Positions 58,990-60,273 of a DNA stretch of 60,273 nucleotides are shown in pieces. A program made the translations under genes and the position numbers. The stretch is from Bacteroidetes bacterium UBA2322 (lineage in GTDB: Bacteria; Bacteroidota; Bacteroidia; Chitinophagales; UBA2359). The DNA lies in assembly GCA_002345145.1 (NCBI GenBank), contig DDVC01000178.1, forward strand, positions 6,108 to 66,380, written 5' to 3'. Numbering within the stretch: position 1 is the first letter of the stretch; each line of letters starts with the position of its first letter. The notes under the pieces were generated by a model that worked only from the letters and a program-made list of their open reading frames with translations, ran no database searches and was not told the origin of the DNA.

Positions 58990-59288
58990 TTTTGCCTTTA
59001 ACTCAACGCAAGGTTGAAATTATTGGTTTGATGTGTAAATTAAGATAATCCCCTCTGTTTTCAGCAATAAAGCACACATATAAAGCGGACTAAGCGGATG
59101 GTAGTGATTAGTGGTTAGTGGTTAGATGGTATCGGGTATCAGTAGTGGGTACTAACACACTCATAACTTTTCACTAACCACTACTTAAGCCTTTATCTTT
59201 TACAAATCTGTGTAAATCAGCTCCATCCGTGTTATCTGTGTGCTAATTGCTGCCGGTTGTGTGCCATTTTACATCAAAATTATAACCA
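58990..59288. other. 299-bp intergenic region of dispersed repeats
   Basis: No gene. It holds GTGGTTAG-type octamers (about 59098-59125), a reverse-complement run ACTCATAACTTTTCACTAAC (about 59158-59177), and dispersed repeat copy 5 at 59202-59249. Confidence 0.6.
59202..59249 (+). repeat. Dispersed intergenic repeat, copy 5
   Basis: TCTGTGTAAATCAGCTCCAT followed by CCGTGTTATCTGTGTGCTAA and TTGCTGCCGG. The last part also matches the 3' extension of copy 1. Confidence 0.85.
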
Positions 59289-60155
59289 CTACCCTGCAAT
59301 CACCAATTTTTTGTACTCTTGTGCTAAGTAGCAGCCTATAGTTTTTTCCCAAGGTTTTAAAAACGGCTTATGATTTACCGTTTGTATGCCGGCTACTTCG
59401 GCAGCGGTGCCGGTAAAAAATGCGCCATCGGCATGGGTTAGCACATCGGGCGTAAACAAACATTCTTCTACCGGTATGCCTGCTTTTTGGCACAATTCTA
59501 TAATAGTGGCGCGGGTAATGCCCATTAAAATACTTCCTTTGGGCGGGGTATAAAGTTTACCGTCTTTTTCGTAAAAAAAATTAGCGCCCGAACCCTCCGC
59601 CACATAACCGTTTTGGTCGAGCAGCAGGGCTTCGTCATAACCACGGCTAACGGCGTTGTGCGTAGCCAAAATGGAGTTTACATAATGCCCCGTAACCTTG
59701 GCATCTACATACGTAGAGCGCGGGTTGGGCCGCTGAAAATCGGAAACCACCACATGTAACAGTTCGCTGCCCAAATACAAACCCCACTCCCATGCACACA
59801 AAAAAACATTTACCGCTTTGGGCGGCAGTAGTTTCATAAGGGGTTCTGTATAAACCAGCGGGCGCAGATAGGCATTGGCAAGGTTATTTTTTTGCAGCAG
59901 TTCATAACTGGCATCTATAAGTTGCTGCACCGTATAAGGCAGGTGCAGGTGCATAACCTTTGCAGAGTAGTGCAGGCGCTCATAATGTTCGGCAGCCTTA
60001 AAAATGCGAGCGCCCGCAGGTGTAGGGTAAGCCCTGATGCCTTCAAAAATACCCAATCCGTAGTGGAGCGTTTGCGAGTATAAAGTAGTAACAGCCTGCT
60101 CTGCCGGCAGCCAGTTACCATTAAGAAAAACGGTGGTGTTTTGGTTAAAATACAT
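59289..60155 (-). CDS. ilvE: Branched-chain amino acid aminotransferase (class IV PLP)
   Basis: IlvE interconverts leucine, isoleucine and valine with their 2-oxo acids. From ATG 60155 the protein is 288 residues (a GTG two codons upstream is possible). Class IV motifs: QTLHYGLGIFEGIRAYPTP near the N-terminus, RLHYSAK, DAKVTGHYVNSILATHNAV with the PLP Lys, DEALLLDQNGYVAEGSGANF (phosphate-binding and Glu), GITRATIIELC, and ADGAFFTGTAAEVAGI near the end. D-amino-acid transaminase or aminodeoxychorismate lyase are less likely because of the YVAEGSGANF and FTGTAAEV contexts. Cytoplasmic. It is the last full gene in the window. Confidence 0.9.
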   Translation of the reverse strand: MYFNQNTTVFLNGNWLPAEQAVTTLYSQTLHYGLGIFEGIRAYPTPAGARIFKAAEHYERLHYSAKVMHLHLPYTVQQLIDASYELLQKNNLANAYLRPLVYTEPLMKLLPPKAVNVFLCAWEWGLYLGSELLHVVVSDFQRPNPRSTYVDAKVTGHYVNSILATHNAVSRGYDEALLLDQNGYVAEGSGANFFYEKDGKLYTPPKGSILMGITRATIIELCQKAGIPVEECLFTPDVLTHADGAFFTGTAAEVAGIQTVNHKPFLKPWEKTIGCYLAQEYKKLVIAG

Positions 60156-60177
60156 AAGCACAACGTCGTTTGGGGAA

Positions 60178-60273
60178 AGTGAAAAGTGAAGAGTGAAAAG
60201 TGAGTAGTTTTGGTAGAAAGTAGTGGTTAGTGGTTAGTTATTAGTTATTAGTGGTTAGTGATTAGGGGTTAGT
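60178..60273. repeat. GTGAAAAGTGAAGAGTG and GTGGTTAGT simple repeats at right edge
   Basis: GAAAAGTGAAGAGTGAAAAG at about 60180 matches the reverse complement of 26505-26530. Following it, AGTGGTTAGTGG-type octamers and TTAGTTATTAGT variants run to the window end. The end of the repeat is cut by the window. Confidence 0.8.

Overview
The window is a chromosomal segment of a Bacteroidota bacterium. Signs are the TAnnTTTG-type -7 promoter boxes upstream of several genes, a secreted metalloprotease with a type IX secretion (T9SS) sorting tail, a roughly 3000-residue surface protein ending in a gliding-motility-type (CHU_C, type B) sorting domain, OprO/P-like and small beta-barrel outer-membrane proteins, and DUF983. 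A Chitinophagales or Saprospirales-like lineage is plausible, but I cannot place it further from sequence alone.

Layout. (1) 1-10.9 kb is an accessory array of mostly single genes, all on the + strand, each separated by a long non-coding element that recurs from gap to gap. The genes are a DUF4041/GIY-YIG protein, a PD-(D/E)XK-like protein, an AlbA_2/HATPase protein, a Gabija pair (gajA-gajB), a restriction-endonuclease-like protein, a SpoT-type HD hydrolase and an unknown protein. (2) 11.5-20.7 kb is one tightly coupled type I restriction-modification operon: hsdM, a YhcG/DUF1016 nuclease, a truncated hsdS that ends in a copy of the HsdM tail, a HEPN protein, a nucleotidyltransferase (MNT) fused in frame to a full hsdS, a REP-associated (RAYT-like) transposase, and hsdR. 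(3) 20.9-60.2 kb is mostly housekeeping, envelope and secreted-protein genes: a mitochondrial-type sulfide:quinone oxidoreductase, polyphosphate glucokinase, a membrane pyrophosphatase of the K+-dependent type, MFS and ZIP transporters, thioredoxin-fold proteins, YqgE, KdsB, tRNA-Leu(GAG), an HabA-like membrane protein, a porin, and a branched-chain aminotransferase at the right edge.

How the genes fit together. The first 20 kb is a defence island. Gabija and the type I RM system are recognisable, and the other array genes carry nuclease, ATPase or nucleotide-hydrolase folds common in anti-phage loci. The most unusual part is the hsd operon. A HEPN/MNT pair resembling a toxin-antitoxin module sits inside it, the MNT is physically joined to the DNA-specificity subunit, and a recent 165-bp duplication has put the HsdM C-terminus on a one-TRD HsdS. 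This suggests a restriction system whose specificity subunit is wired to a HEPN RNase-type effector, loosely comparable to the anticodon nuclease PrrC guarded by a type Ic RM system. That is inference.

Repeats are prominent: a 255-bp near-identical direct repeat on both sides of Gabija, a module carrying a candidate promoter, a 15-bp minisatellite and REP-like hairpins inside the transposase gene, and a roughly 45-bp intergenic word present five times in the right half.
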